Counted from the first letter of the stretch, positions 29,276-42,225 are shown. The stretch: DNA of 64,000 bases from Megaustenia siamemsis (GCA_032433765.1 JAVIAB010000051.1:85017973-85081972), one strand, 5' to 3'. Notes: generated by a model not told the origin, from the letters alone. Numbers and translations: made by a program.

Positions 29276-30245
29276 GTCCCAGATAATTCTCAGTCTAGTG
29301 TAATGTTATTATTTGTATAGATAATTCTTAGTCTAGTGTAATGTTATTATTTGTATAGATAATTCTCAGTCTAGTGTAATGTTATTATTTGTATAGATAA
29401 TTCTCAGTCTAGTGTAATGTTATTATTTGTATAGATAATTCTTAGTCTAGTGTAATGTTATTATTTGTATAGATAATTCTCAGTCTAGTGTAATGTTATT
29501 ATTTGTATAGATAATTCTCAGTCTAGTGTAATGTTATTATTTGTATAGATAATTCTCAGCCCAGTGTAATGTTATTATTTGTATAGATAATTCTCAATCT
29601 AGTGTAATGTTATTATTTGTATAGATAATTCTCAATTTAGTGTAATGTTATTATTTGTATAGATAATTCTCAGCCCAGTGTAATGTTATTATTTGTATAG
29701 ATAATTCGTAGTCTAGTGTAATGTTATTATTTGTATAGATAATTCTCAGCCCAGTGTAATGTTATTATTTGTATAGATAATTCTCAATCTAGTGTAATGT
29801 TATTATTTGTATAGATAATTCTCGATCTAGTGTAATGTTATTATTTGTATAGATAATTCTCAGCCCAGTGCTATGTTATTATTTGTATAGATAATTCTCA
29901 GCCTACTTAATGTTATTATTTGTATAGATAATTCTCAGCCTACTTAATGTTATTATTTGTATAGATAATTCTCAGTCTAGTGTAATGTTATTATTTGTAT
30001 AGATAATTCTCAGTCTAGTGTAATGTTATTTGTATAGATCATTTTTAGCCTACTTAATGTTATTATTTGTATATATAATTCTCAGTCTAGTGTAATGTTA
30101 TTATTTGTATAGATAATTCTCAGTCTAGTGTAATGTTATTTGTATAGATCATTTTTAGCCTACTTAATGCTATTATTTGTATATATAATTCTCAGTTTAG
30201 TGTAATGTTATTATTTGTATAGATAATTCTTAGTCCACTGTATTA
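29276..30245. repeat. 38-bp minisatellite array
   Basis: About 25 copies of GATAATTCTCAGTCTAGTG plus TAATGTTATTATTTGTATA. Variants (CAGCCCAGTG, CAGCCTACTTAATG) group in the middle and right, and a two-variant block repeats at 30020-30200. The left edge sequence, GAGTCCCAGATAATTCTCAG, reappears inside the large array at about 34757 and 36415. Confidence 0.95.
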
Positions 30246-30475
30246 TTATTTGTTTACCCACTATCGATATAAAACAAAGAAATACAAAACCTGCGATCTT
30301 GTCCGTCGTCAAAAGCGATGATTAACGTCATCATATATCCTCCCCAACCATGTGTCAGCAAAGACCATGTACGAGTCGTTACTACGACTAAAACAAACTG
30401 ATAACTATAACAGACTGGCACTACTGCCAAAGAGTAAGGATTCCTTCCATGTCTTGCTAGGGGTATGACAAATAT

Positions 30476-30605
30476 AGTGTAGTGACCATATTTGTCCATG
30501 ACAACGGCAAATTTGTGGGTGAATGTGATTGGTATCACGCCAGGCCGCCTTTTCTTTCCAGAAAATATCTGATACCCATTTTAGAAGACTGGGTGAACTC
30601 TGTAA
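30476..30605 (-). mobile_element. SINE fragment
   Basis: Shares the SINE body block (TTTCCAGAAAATATC, GATACCCATTTTAGA, CTGGGTGAAC) with the copies at 45431, 49085 and 54339, but lacks the tRNA-like head. Confidence 0.6.
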
Positions 30606-30629
30606 CCTTGTCTTCTGCTTCATCTTTCC

Positions 30630-31330
30630 TTCCTCATTTGCCTTTCAGCGTCAAGGGGAGATATAATTTGTGGTCTATTGCTTTTCTGTTCGCCTCTGCT
30701 GCTGTGATTTTTCCTAGTCCTTCTAATATTCCATCCATCGTGGTCGACCATTGGGTCTGGTATTCTCACAACGTTTATTGAAGGCTCGTTGTGTTGTGTT
30801 TTGATCTTTCTCGCTTGTCACGGGTCAAACCATTTTTTCTGCTGTTTCTTGACACATTCTTTGGCGGGGGCTATTCCTAGCTTTTTTCTGAGTACTTCAT
30901 TTCTGATTTTATCTCTCATGCTGTTTCCTGTCATTCGTCTAACACATTTCATCTCAGTAGAGGTTATTTTTCTTATTGTTCTTGCATCTAGGAGGCAGTG
31001 ATGGCATTGGTAGTACAACGTTGGGGTGAAGATTGTAATGTAGAGTGCTCGTTATGCCTCTAAAGTTATATTCTTGTTGGTCAATAGTGGTGATAGTTGT
31101 CAAATGATTTGACCAGCTTTATTTCATTTTGGGTTTATTTCTGCTGTTTGTGAACTGTCGTTTGTCACAAAACTTCCTAGGTATTTAAATTCCTCTACTT
31201 GTTCTAGTTGTCTGCCGTCTATAGTTATGTTGATGTTCTGTTTCTCTTTTGCGATATTCATGACTTCTATTTTGTTGAAGTTGATTTATCATGTTGTATT
31301 TTGAGCCTGTGCTGTTGAGTCTTTTTAAGT
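30630..31330 (-). mobile_element. RTE-like LINE 3' part (family B)
   Basis: The minus-strand translation holds the late RT and C-terminal region: VEEFKYLGS near 31190, LDARTIRKITSTEMKCVRRM, RNEVLRKKLGI and the terminal SNRPQIISPLDAERQM with the purine-rich tail. A parallel copy is at 52100-52800. The left end is the LINE 3' end. At about 31333 the RT sequence changes abruptly into the large tandem array. Confidence 0.8.
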
Positions 31331-31332
31331 GT

Positions 31333-34300
31333 TCTCGTAGGTCTTGTAGGTGGCCTTGTAGGAAGCCGTGTAGGTCTTGTAGGTAGTCTTGTAGGTAGCC
31401 TTGTAGGTCTTGTAGGTAGCCTTGTAGGTAGCCTTGTAAGTCTTGTAGGTGGCCGTGTAGGTCTTGTAGGTGGCCGTGTAGGTCTTGAAGGTAGTCTTGT
31501 AGGTATCCTTGTAGGTAGTTTTGTAGGTGGCCGTGTAAGTCTTGTAGGTAGTCTTGTATGTCTTGTAGGTGGCCTTGTAGATGGCCTTGTAGGTCTTGTA
31601 GGTGGCCGTGTAGGTCTTGTAGGTGGCCGTGTAGGTCTTGTAGGTAGCCGTGTAAGTCTTGTAGGTGGCCTTGTATGTCTTGTAGGTAGCCTTGTATGTC
31701 TTGTAGGTGGCCGTGTAGGTCTTGTAGGTAGCCGTGTAGGTCTTGTAGGTAGCCGTGTAGGTCTTGTAGGTGGCCGTGTAGGTCTTGTAAGTAGACTTGT
31801 ATGTCTTGTAGGTGGCCGTGTAGGTCTTGTAGGTAGCCGTGTAGGTAGCCGTGTAGGTCTTGTAGGTGGCCGTGTAGGTCTTGTAGGTAGTTTTGTATGT
31901 CTTGTAGGTGGCCTTGTAGGTCTTGTAGGTGGCCGTGTAGGTCTTGTAGGTGGCCTTGTAGGTCTTGTAGGTGGCCGTGTAGGTCTTGTAGGTGGCCGTG
32001 TAGTTCTTGTAGGTGGCCTTGTATGTCTTGTAGGGGGCCTTGTATTTCTTGTAGGTGGCCGTGTAGTTCTTGTAGTTGGCCTTGCATGTCTTGTAGGTGG
32101 CCTTGTATGTCTTGTAGGTGGCCGTGTAGGTCTTGTAGGTGGCATTGTATGTCTTGTAGGTGGCCTTGTACGTCTTGTAGGTGGCCGTGTAGGTCTTGTA
32201 GGTGGCCTTGTAGGTTTTGTAGGTAGCCTTGTATGTCTTGTAGGTGGCCGTGTATGTCTTGTAGGTAGGCTTGTAGGTCTTGTAGGTAGTCTTGAATGTC
32301 TTGTAGGTCGCCGTGTAGATCTTGTAGGTAGCCATGTAGGTCTTGTAGGTAGTCTTGTATGTCTTTTAGGTAGTCTTGTATGTCTTGTAGGTAGTTTTGT
32401 ATGTCTTGTAGGTCTTGTAGGTAGCCGTGTAGGTCTTGTAGGTAGTCTTGTATATCTTGTAGGTAGCCGTGTAGTTCTTGTAGGTGGCCTTGTTGGTCTT
32501 GTATGTCTTGTAGGTAGCCGTGTAGGTCTTGTAGGTAGCCGTTTAGGTCTTGTAGCAAGACTTGAAGGTCTTGTAAGTGGCCGTGTAGGTCTTGTAGGTG
32601 GCCTTGTAGGTAGCCCTGTAGGTCTTGTAGGTAGCCGTGTAGGTCTTGTAGGTAGCCGTGCAGGCCTTGTAGGTGGCCTTGTAGGTAGCCGTGTAGGTCT
32701 TGTAGGTAGTTTTGTGGGTAGCCTTGAAGGTCTTGTAGGTAACCTTGTATGTCTTGTAGGTAGCCTTGTATGTCTTGTAGGTAGTCTTGTATGTCTTGTA
32801 GGTAGTCTTGTATGTCTTGTAGGTAGCCTTGAAGGTCTTGTAGGTAACCTTGTATGTCTTGTAGGTAGCCTTGTATGTCTTGTAGGTAGTATTGTATGTC
32901 TTGTAGGTAGTCTTGTATATCTTGTAGGTAGCCTTGTATGTCTTATAGGTACCCTTGTATGTCTTGTAGGTAGACTTGTATGTCCTGTAGGTAGCCTTGT
33001 AGGTCTTGTAGGTAGTGTTGAAGGTTTTGTAGGTAGTCTTCTAGGTAGCCTTGAAGGTCTTGTAGGTAGTCTTCTAGGTAGCCTTGAAGGTCTTGTAGGT
33101 AGTCTTCTATGTAGCCTTGAAGGTCTTGTAGGTAGTCTTCTAGGTAGTCTTGAAGGTCTTGTAGGTAGTCTTCTAGGTAGTCTTGAAGGTCTTGTAGGTA
33201 GTCTTCTAGGTAGTCTTGAAGGTCTTGTAGGTAGTCTTCTAGGTAGTCTTGAAGGTCTTGTAGGTAGTCTTCTAGGTAGTCTTGAAGGTCTTGTAGGTAG
33301 TCTTCTAGGTAGTCTTGAAGGTCTTGTAGGTAGTCTTCTAGGTAGTCTTGAAGGTCTTGTAGGTAGTCTTCTAGGTAGTCTTGAAGGTCTTGTAGGTAGT
33401 CTTCTAGGTAGTCTTGAAGGTCTTGTAGGTAGTCTTCTAGGTAGTCTTGAAGGTCTTGTAGGTAGTCTTCTAGGTAGCCTTGAAGGTCTTGTAGTTGGCC
33501 TTTTAGATAGTCGTGTAGGTAACCTTGTATGTCTTGTAGGTAGCCTTTTAGGGAGTCATGTAGCTAGCCTTGTAGGTCTTATAGGTAGCCTTGTAGGTAG
33601 TCTTGTAGGTAGTCTTGTAGGTAGCCTTGTATGTAGCCTTGTAGGTAGTCTTGTAGGTAGTATTGTAGGTAGCGTTGTAGGTAGTCTTGTAGGTTGCCTT
33701 GTAGGTAGTCTTATAGGTAGTCTTGTAGGTAGCCTTGTAGGTAGCCTTGTAGGTAGTCTTGTAGGTAGCCTTGTAGGTAGCTTTGTAGTTAGTCTTGTAG
33801 GTTGCCTTGAAGGTAGTTTTGTAGGTAGTCTTGTAGGTAGCCTTGAAGGTAGTCTTTTAGGTAGAATTGTAGGTAGCCTTGTAGGTAGTCTTGTAGGTTG
33901 CCTTGTAGGTAGCCTTGTAAGTAGCCTTGTAGGTAGCATTGTAGGTAGTCTTGCAGGTAGTCTTGTAGGTAGTATTCTATGTAGTATTGCATGTAGCCTT
34001 GTAGATAGCCTTGTAGGTAACCTTGTAAGTAGTCTTGTAGGTAGTCTTGTAGGTAGCCTTGTAGGTAGTCTTATAGGTAGTCTTGTAGGTAGCCTTGTAG
34101 GTAGCCTTGTAGGTTGCCTTGTAGGTAGTCTTGTAGGTAGCCTTGTAAGTAGCTTTGTAGTTAGTCTTGTAGGTTGCCTTGAAGGTAGTCTTGTAGGTAG
34201 AATTGTAGGTAGCCTTGTAGGTATTCTTGTAGGTAGCCTTGTAGGTAGTTTTGTAGGTAGTCTTATAGGTAGCCTTGAAGGTAGTCTTGTAGGTAGAATT

Positions 34301-37300
34301 GTAGGTAGCCTTGTAGGTAGTCTTGTAGGTAGCCTTGTAGGTTGCCTTGTAGGTAGCTTTGTAAGTAGCCTTGTAGGTAGCATTGTAGGTAGTCTTGTAG
34401 GTAGTCTTGTAGGTAGTATTGTATGTAGCCTTGTAGGTAGACGTGTAGGTAGTCTTGTAGGTAGTATTGTATGTAGTATTGTATGTAGCCTTGTAGATAG
34501 CCTTGTAGGTAACCTTGTAAGTAGCCTTGTAGGTAGTCTTGTAGGTTGCCTTGTAGGTAGCCTTTGTAGGTAGTCTTGTAGGTAGTATTGTATGTAGTAT
34601 TGAATGTAGTCTTGTAGGTAGACTTGTAGGTAGTCTTGTAGGTAGTATTACAGGTAGCCTTGTAGGTAGCCATGTAGGTAGTCTTGTAGGTAGTTTTGTA
34701 GGTAGCCTTGTAGGTAGTCTTGTAGGTAGCCTTGTAGGTCTTGTTGGTAGTTTTGTTGGGAGTCCCAGATAATTCTCAGTCTAGTGTAATGTTATTATTT
34801 GTATAGATAATTCTTAGTAAGTCTTGTAGGTAGTCTTGTATGTCTTGTAGGTGGCCTTGTAGATGGCCTTGTAGGTCTTGTAGGTGGCCGTGTAGGTCTT
34901 GTAGGTGGCCGTGTAGGTCTTGTAGTTGGCCGTGTAGGTCTTGTAGGTGGCCTTGTATGTCTTGTAAGTTGCCTTGTATGTCCTGTAGGTAGCCGTGTAG
35001 GTCTTGTAGGTGGCCTTGTATGTCTTGTAGGTAGCCTTGTATGTCTTGTAGGTGGCCGTGTAGGTCTTGTAGGTAGCCGTGTAGGTCTTGTAGGTAGTCT
35101 TGTATGTCTTGTAGGTAGCCGTGTAGGTCTTGTAGGTAGCCGTGTAGGTCTTGTAGGTGGCCGTGTAGGTCTTGTAAGTAGACTTGTATGTCTTGTAGGT
35201 GGCCGTGTAGGTCTTGTAGGTAGCCGTGTAGGTCTTGTAGGTGGCCGTGTAGGTCTTGTAGGTAGTTTTGTATGTCTTGTACGTGGCCTTGTAGGTCTTG
35301 TAGGAGGCCGTGTAGGTCTTGTAGGTGGCCGTGTAGGTCTTGTAGGTGGCCTTGTAGGTCTTGTAGGTGGCCGTGTAGGTCTTGTAGGTGGCCGTGTAGG
35401 TCTTGTAGGTGGCCGTGTAGGTCTTGTAGGTGGCCTTGTAGGTCTTGTAGGTGGCTTTGTATGTCTTGTAGGGGCCTTGTATTTCTTGTAGGTGGCCGTG
35501 TAGTTCTTGTAGTTGGCCTTGCATGTCTTGTAGGTGGCCTTGTATGTCTTATAGGTGGCCGTGTAGGTCTTGTAGGTGGCATTGTATGTCTTGTAGGTGG
35601 CCTTGTACGTCTTGTAGGTGGCCGTGTAGGTCTTGTAGGTGGCCTTGTAAGTTTTGTAGGTAGCCTTGTATGTCTTGTAGGTGGCCGTGTAGGTCTTGTA
35701 GGTAGGCTTGTAGGTCTTGTAGGTAGTCTTGAATGTCTTGTAGGTAGCCTTGTAGGTAGCCTTGTAGGTTGCCTTGTAGGTAGTCTTGTAGGTAGCCTTG
35801 TAAGTAGCTTTGTAGTTAGTCTTGTAGGTTGCCTTGAAGGTAGTCTTGTAGGTAGAATTGTAGGTAGCCTTGTAGGTATTACTAGTAGGTAGCCTTGTAG
35901 GTAGTTTTGTAGGTAGTCTTATAGGTAGCCTTGAAGGTAGTCTTGTAGGTAGAATTGTAGGTAGCCTTGTAGGTAGTCTTGTAGGTAGCCTTGTAGGTTG
36001 CCTTGTAGGTAGCTTTGTAAGTAGCCTTGTAGGTAGCATTGTAGGTAGTCTTGTAGGTAGTCTTGTAGGTAGTATTGTATGTAGCCTTGTAGGTAGACGT
36101 GTAGGTAGTCTTGTAGGTAGTATTGTATGTAGTATTGTATGTAGCCTTGTAGATAGCCTTGTAGGTAACCTTGTAAGTAGCCTTGTAGGTAGTCTTGTAG
36201 GTTGCCTTGTAGGTAGACTTTGTAGGTAGTCTTGTAGGTAGTATTGTATGTAGTATTGAATGTAGTCTTGTAGGTAGACTTGTAGGTAGTCTTGTAGGTA
36301 GTATTACAGGTAGCCTTGTAGGTAGCCATGTAGGTAGTCTTGTAGGTAGTTTTGTAGGTAGCCTTGTAGGTAGTCTTGTAGGTAGCCTTGTAGGTCTTGT
36401 TGGTAGTTTTGTTGGGAGTCCCAGATAATTCTCAGTCTAGTGTAATGTTATTATTTGTATAGATAATTCTTAGTAAGTCTTGTAAGTAGTCTTGTATGTC
36501 TTGTAGGTGGCCTTGTAGATGGCCTTGTAGGTCTTGTAGGTGGCCGTGTAGGTCTTGTAGGTGGCCGTGTAGGTCTTGTAGTTGGCCGTGTAGGTCTTGT
36601 AGGTGGCCTTGTATGTCTTGTAAGTTGCCTTGTATGTCCTGTAGGTAGCCGTGTAGGTCTTGTAGGTGGCCTTGTATGTCTTGTAGGTAGCCTTGTATGT
36701 CTTGTAGGTGGCCGTGTAGGTCTTGTAGGTAGCCGTGTAGGTCTTGTAGGTAGTCTTGTATGTCTTGTAGGTAGCCGTGTAGGTCTTGTAGGTAGCCGTG
36801 TAGGTCTTGTAGGTGGCCGTGTAGGTCTTGTAAGTAGACTTGTATGTCTTGTAGGTGGCCGTGTAGTTCTTGTAGGTAGCCGTGTAGGTCTTGTAGGTGG
36901 CCGTGTAGGTCTTGTAGGTAGTTTTGTATGTCTTGTACGTGGCCTTGTAGGTCTTGTAGGAGGCCGTGTAGGTCTTGTAGGTGGCCGTGTAGGTCTTGTA
37001 GGTGGCCTTGTAGGTCTTGTAGGTGGCCGTGTAGGTCTTGTAGGTGGCCGTGTAGGTCTTGTAGGTGGCCGTGTAGGTCTTGTAGGTGGCCTTGTAGGTC
37101 TTGTAGGTGGCTTTGTATGTCTTGTAGGGGGCCTTGTATTTCTTGTAGGTGGCCGTGTAGTTCTTGTAGTTGGCCTTGCATGTCTTGTAGGTGGCCTTGT
37201 ATGTCTTATAGGTGGCCGTGTAGGTCTTGTAGGTGGCATTGTATGTCTTGTAGGTGGCTTTGTACGTCTTGTAGGTGGCCGTGTAGGTCTTGTAGGTGGC

Positions 37301-40300
37301 CTTGTAGGTTTTGTAGGTAGCCTTGTATGTCTTGTAGGTGGCCGTGTAGGTCTTGTAGGTAGGCTTGTAGGTCTTGTAGGTAGTCTTGAATGTCTTGTAG
37401 GTAGCCGTGTAGATCTTGTAGGTAGCCATGTAGGTCTTGTAGGTAGTCTTGTATGTCTTTTAGGTAGTCTTGTATGTCTTGTAGGTAGTTTTGTATGCCT
37501 TGAAGGTCTTGTAGGTAGCCTTGAAGGTCTTGTAGGTAGTCTTGAAGGTCTTGTAGGTAGCCTTGAAGGTCTTGTAGGTAGTCTTCTAGGTAGCCTTGAA
37601 GGTCTTGTAGGTAGTCTTCTAGGTAGCCTTGAAGGTCTTGTAGGTAGTCTTCTAGGTAGCCTTGAAGGTCTTGTAGGTAGTCTTCTAGGTAGCCTTGAAG
37701 GTCTTGTAGGTAGTCTTCTAGGTAGCCTTGAAGGTCTTGTAGGTAGTCTTCTAGGTAGCCTTGAAGGTCTTGTAGGTAGTCTTCTAGGTAGTCTTGAAGG
37801 TCTTGTAGGTAGTCTTCTAGGTAGCCTTGAAGGTCTTGTAGTTGGCCTTTTAGATAGTCGTGTAGGTAACCTTGTATGTCTTGTAGGTAGCCTTTTAGGG
37901 AGTCATGTAGCTAGCCTTGTAGGTCTTATAGGTAGCCTTGTAGGTAGTCTTGTAGGTAACCTTGAAGGTCTTGTAGGTAGTCTTGTAGGTAGCCTTGAAG
38001 GTCTTGTAGGTAGTCTTCTAGGTAGTCTTGAAGGTCTTGTAGGTAGTCTTCTAGGTAGTCTTGAAGGTCTTGTAGGTAGTCTTGTAGGTAACTTTGAAGG
38101 TCTTGTAGGTAGTCTTCTAGGTAGTCTTGAAGGTCTTGTAGGTAGTCTTCTAGGTAGCCTTGAAGGTCTTGTAGGTAGTCTTGTAGGTAGCCTTGAAGGT
38201 CTTGTAGGTAGTCTTCTAGGTAGCCTTGAAGGTCTTGTAGGTAGTCTTCTAGGTAGTCTTGAAGGTCTTGTAGGTAGTCTTCTAGGTAGCCTTGAAGGTC
38301 TTGTAGGTAGTCTTCTAGGTAGCCTTGAAGGTCTTGTAGGTAGTCTTCTAGGTAGCCTTGAAGGTCTTGTAGGTAGTCTTCTAGGTAGCCTTGAAGGTCT
38401 TGTAGGTAGTCTTCTAGGTAGTCTTGAAGGTCTTGTAGGTAGTCTTCTAGGTAGCCTTGAAGGTCTTGTAGTTGGCCTTTTAGATAGTCGTGTAGGTAAC
38501 CTTGTATGTCTTGTAGGTAGCCTTTTAGGGAGTCATGTAGCTAGCCTTGTAGGTCTTATAGGTAGCCTTGTAGGTAGTCTTGTAGGTAACCTTGAAGGTC
38601 TTGTAGGTAGTCTTGTAGGTAGCCTTGAAGGTCTTGTAGGTAGTCTTCTAGGTAGTCTTGAAGGTCTTGTAGGTAGTCTTCTAGGTAGTCTTGAAGGTCT
38701 TGTAGGTAGTCTTGTAGGTAGTCTTGAAGGTCTTGTAGGTAGTCTTCTAGGTAGTCTTGAAGGTCTTTTAGGTAGTCTTCTAGGTAGCCTTGAAGGTCTT
38801 GTAGGTAGTCTTGTAGGTAGCCTTGAAGGTCTTGTAGGTAGTCTTGTAGGTAATCTTGAAGGTCTTGTAGGTAGTCTTCTAGGTAGTCTTGAAGGTCTTG
38901 TAGGTAGTCTTGTAGGTAGCCTTGAAGGTCTTGTAGGTAGTCTTCTAGGTAGTCTTGAAGGTCTTGTAGGTAGCCTTGAAGGTCTTGTAGGTAGTCTTCT
39001 AGGTAGTCTTGAAGGTCTTGTAGGTAGTCTTCTAGGTAGCCTTGAAGGTCTTGTAGTTGGCCTTTTAGATAGTCGTGTAGGTAACCTTGTATGTCTTGTA
39101 GGTAGCCTTTTAGGGAGTCATGTAGCTAGCCTTGTAGGTCTTATAGGTAGCCTTGTAGGTAGTCTTGTAGGTAGTCTTGTAGGTAGCCTTGTAGGTAGTC
39201 TTGTATGTAGTCTTGTAGGTAGTCTTGTAGGTAGCCTTGTAGGTAGTCTTGTAGGTAGCCTTGTAGGTAGCCTTGTAAGTAGCCTTGTAGGTAGTCTTGT
39301 CGGTAGCGTTGTAGGTAGCTTTGTAGTTAGTCTTGTAGGTTGCCTTGAAGGTAGTTTTGTAGGTAGTCTTGTAGGTAGCCTTGAAGGTAGTCTTGTAGGT
39401 AGAATTGTAGGTAGCCTTGTAGGTAGCCTTGTAGGTTGCCTTGTAGGTAGCCTTGTAAGTAGCCTTGTAGGTAGCATTGTAGGTAGTCTTGTAGGTATTC
39501 TTGTAGGTAGTATTGTATGTAGTATTGTATGTAGCCTTGTAGGTAGACGTGTAGGTAGTCTTGTAGGTAGTATTGTATGTAGTATTGTATGTAGCCTTGT
39601 AGATAGCCTTGTAGGTAACCTTGTAAGTAGTCTTGTAGGTAGCCTTGTAGGTAGCCTTGTAGGTAGCCTTGTAGGTAGCCTTGTAGGTAGCCTTGTAGGT
39701 AGCCTTGTAGGTAGTCTTGTAGGTAGCCTTGTAGGTAGCCTTGTAGGTAGCTTTGTAGGTAGTCTTGTAGGTAGCCTTGTAGGTAGCTTTGTAGTTAGTC
39801 TTGTAGGTTGCCTTGAAGGTAGTTTTGTAGGTAGTCTTGTAGGTAGCCTTGAAGGTAGTCTTGTAGGTAGAATTGTAGGTAGCCTTGTAGGTAGCCTTGT
39901 AGGTTGCCTTGTAGGTAGCCTTGTAAGTAGCCTTGTAGGTAGCATTGTAGGTAGTCTTGTAGGTAGTCTTGTAGGTAGTATTGTATGTAGTATTGTATGT
40001 AGCCTTGTAGGTAGACGTGTAGGTAGTCTTGTAGGTAGTATTGTATGTAGTATTGTATGTAGCCTTGTAGATAGCCTTGTAGGTAACCTTGTAAGTAGTC
40101 TTGTAGGTAGTCTTGTAGGTAGCCTTGTAGGTAGTCTTATAGGTAGTCTTGTAGGTAGCCTTGTAGGTAGCCTTGTAGGTAGCCTTGTAGGTAGTCTTGT
40201 AGGTAGCCTTGTAGGTAGCTTTGTAGTTAGTCTTGTAGGTTACCTTGAAGGTAGTTTTGTAGGTAGTCTTGTAGGTAGCCTTGAAAGTAGTCTTGTAGGT

Positions 40301-41318
40301 AGAATTGCAGGTAGTTTTGTAGGTATTCTTGTAGGTAGCCTTGAAAGTAGTCTTGTAGGTAGTATTTTATGTAGCCTTGTAGGTAGACGTGTAGGTAGTC
40401 TTGTAGGTAGTATTGTATGTAGTATTGTATGTAGCCTTGTAGATAGCCTTGTAGGTAACCTTGTAGGTTGCCTTGTAGGTAGCCTTGTAAGTAGCCTTGT
40501 AGGTAGCATTGTAGGTAGTCTTGTAGGTAGTCTTGTAGGTAGTATTGTATGTAGTATTGTATGTAGCCTTGTAGGTAGACGTGTAGGTAGTCTTGTAGGT
40601 AGTATTGTATGTAGTATTGTATGTAGCCTTGTAGATAGCCTTGTAGGTAACCTTGTAAGTAGCCTTGTAGGTAGTCTTGTAGGTTGCCTTGTAGGTAGCC
40701 TTTGTAGGTAGTCTTGTATGTAGTATTGTATGTATTATTGAATGTAGTCTTGTAGGTAGACTTGTAGGTAGTCTTGTATGTAGTATTACAGGTAGCCTTG
40801 TAGGTAGCCATGTAGGTAGTCTTGTAGGTAGTTTTGTAGGTAGCCTTGTAGGTAGTCTTGTAGGTAGCCTTGTAGGTCTTGTTGGTAGTTTTGTAGGTAG
40901 CCTTGTAGATCTTGTAGGTAGCCTTGTAGATCTTGTAGGTAGCCATGTAGGAAGACTTTTTGATATTGTAGGTAGCCTTGTAGGACTAGTAGTTAGCCTT
41001 GTAGATTTTGTAGGTAGCCTGTAGGTAGTCTTGTAGGTCTTGTAAACAGCCTTGTAGGTAGCCTTGCAGATCTGGTATGTAGCCTTGTATGTAGTATTGT
41101 AGGTAGTCATGTAGGTAGCCTTGTATGTAGTATTGTTGGTAGCCTTGTAGGTATCCGTGTAGGTAGCCTTGTAGGTAGCCGTGTAGTTAGTCTTGTGTAG
41201 CCTTGTAGATTTTGTAGGTAGTCTTGTAAGCAGCCTTGTAGGTAGCCTTGTAGATCTGGTATGTAGCCTTGTAGGTCTTGTAGGTAGTCATGTAGGTAGC
41301 CTTGAAGGTCTGAAGTCA
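31333..41318. repeat. Giant composite minisatellite, about 10 kb
   Basis: All of it is built from CTTGTAGGTAG-like words. Sub-blocks differ: 21-bp units (CTTGTAGGTGGCCGTGTAGGT) at 31333-32700 and in 34820-35720 and 36480-37400; 33-bp units (CTTGAAGGTCTTGTAGGTAG plus TCTTCTAGGTAGT) at 33040-33480 and 37500-39060; 12-bp units (CTTGTAGGTAGC/T) at 33580-34740 and 39130-41100. Higher-order copies are clear: a ~1,656-bp block (about 34263-35918 against 35919-37575), and a marker block with TAGTTGGCCTTTTAGATAG at 33490, 37837, 38467 and 39052. All unit lengths are multiples of three, so long frames (up to 619 codons) exist on both strands without meaning. Confidence 0.95.
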
Positions 41319-41400
41319 TCTCCACCACTTCTGGGAATTAAACCCAGACACATCTGATCGGGTAGCGAGCGTCATAGCCACTCAGCCAATGAGGCTCTGC
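41319..41400 (-). mobile_element. tRNA-like SINE head at the array's right edge
   Basis: On the minus strand GGCTGAGTGGCTATGACG (A box) and GGGTTTAATTCCC (B box), starting near 41399 with GCAGAGCCTC. The giant array begins right after the head, at about 41318. Confidence 0.68.
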
Positions 41401-42136
41401 CAAAGAACAAAGAATTTGCATGACCTGAATTGTAGTTAAATGAATAGAACGTCAGATCTCAATTAGTCTCCAGATTAAAAATAAAACGAGTGCACTTAAT
41501 ATAGTTACTTCTTCAGAGAAAAAAATTAATGCTCTATAAGTGGCACATTTTGTAAATAGTGTGCCAACGGTAAAACATCTGAATGGGCCGAGAGAAGATG
41601 AGTTGTTTTGATACGATTTTGTTTTACACATTTTTATTGTTTTAAATGTGTTTTCTTTAGTTACAAAAAGATTTTTACAAAATATATAATAAGGTTAAGA
41701 AATATACTTTTTGTGATTTATAAAAAAAATAAAAGATTTAATTTCATTCCGTGTAACTCAAGCGGAGATTTAATTCAGCGGAATTCCTCCATTGACACAT
41801 ACAACTTTGTGTCATGATAGAAACAAATATAATATTATGTTAAAGCTGTAAAAAATATTAGGTATTATGTATGGGACGTCAAACTGCATTCATAGATATT
41901 ATGTCATCGATGCCTATTGTCAGGGAATTAACGTGTTTATATACTTTTATGTGTTTAATTTTGTTTGAAGAGATTCATGTTGAGCAATCAGATTGAGAAA
42001 ACTTGATGAATGCTAACATATTGAATGTATATGCTTCTTTTTCTCCATTGCTCTTATCTCAGTAGAGACACAACATATACAGTTTTTATGAACTATTTGC
42101 ATAATTACAATGCCATGAAAGATATACTAACATCAA

Positions 42137-42140
<4 letters not shown>
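41401..42140. other. No recognised feature
   Basis: AT-rich sequence. No coding signal. Confidence 0.45.

Positions 42141-42190
<50 letters not shown>
42141..42190. repeat. (TA)n microsatellite
   Basis: About 25 TA dinucleotides. Confidence 0.97.
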
Positions 42191-42193
<3 letters not shown>

Positions 42194-42225
42194 GGCCCTT
42201 TTCGTCTTGTCAGACGGTCTAGTGG

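Noticed and set aside
31185..41110. Long reading frames (457, 619, 414, 319 and other codons) on both strands of the giant array
   Set aside because: Unit lengths are multiples of three and contain few stop-like triplets, so frames stay open in several phases on both strands. The peptides are simple repeats without domains, and no promoter or splice structure supports them.
31333..41318. Telomere-like TTGTAGG repeats
   Set aside because: Units vary between 12, 21 and 33 bp, do not match TTAGGG, and lie between ordinary retroelement relics.
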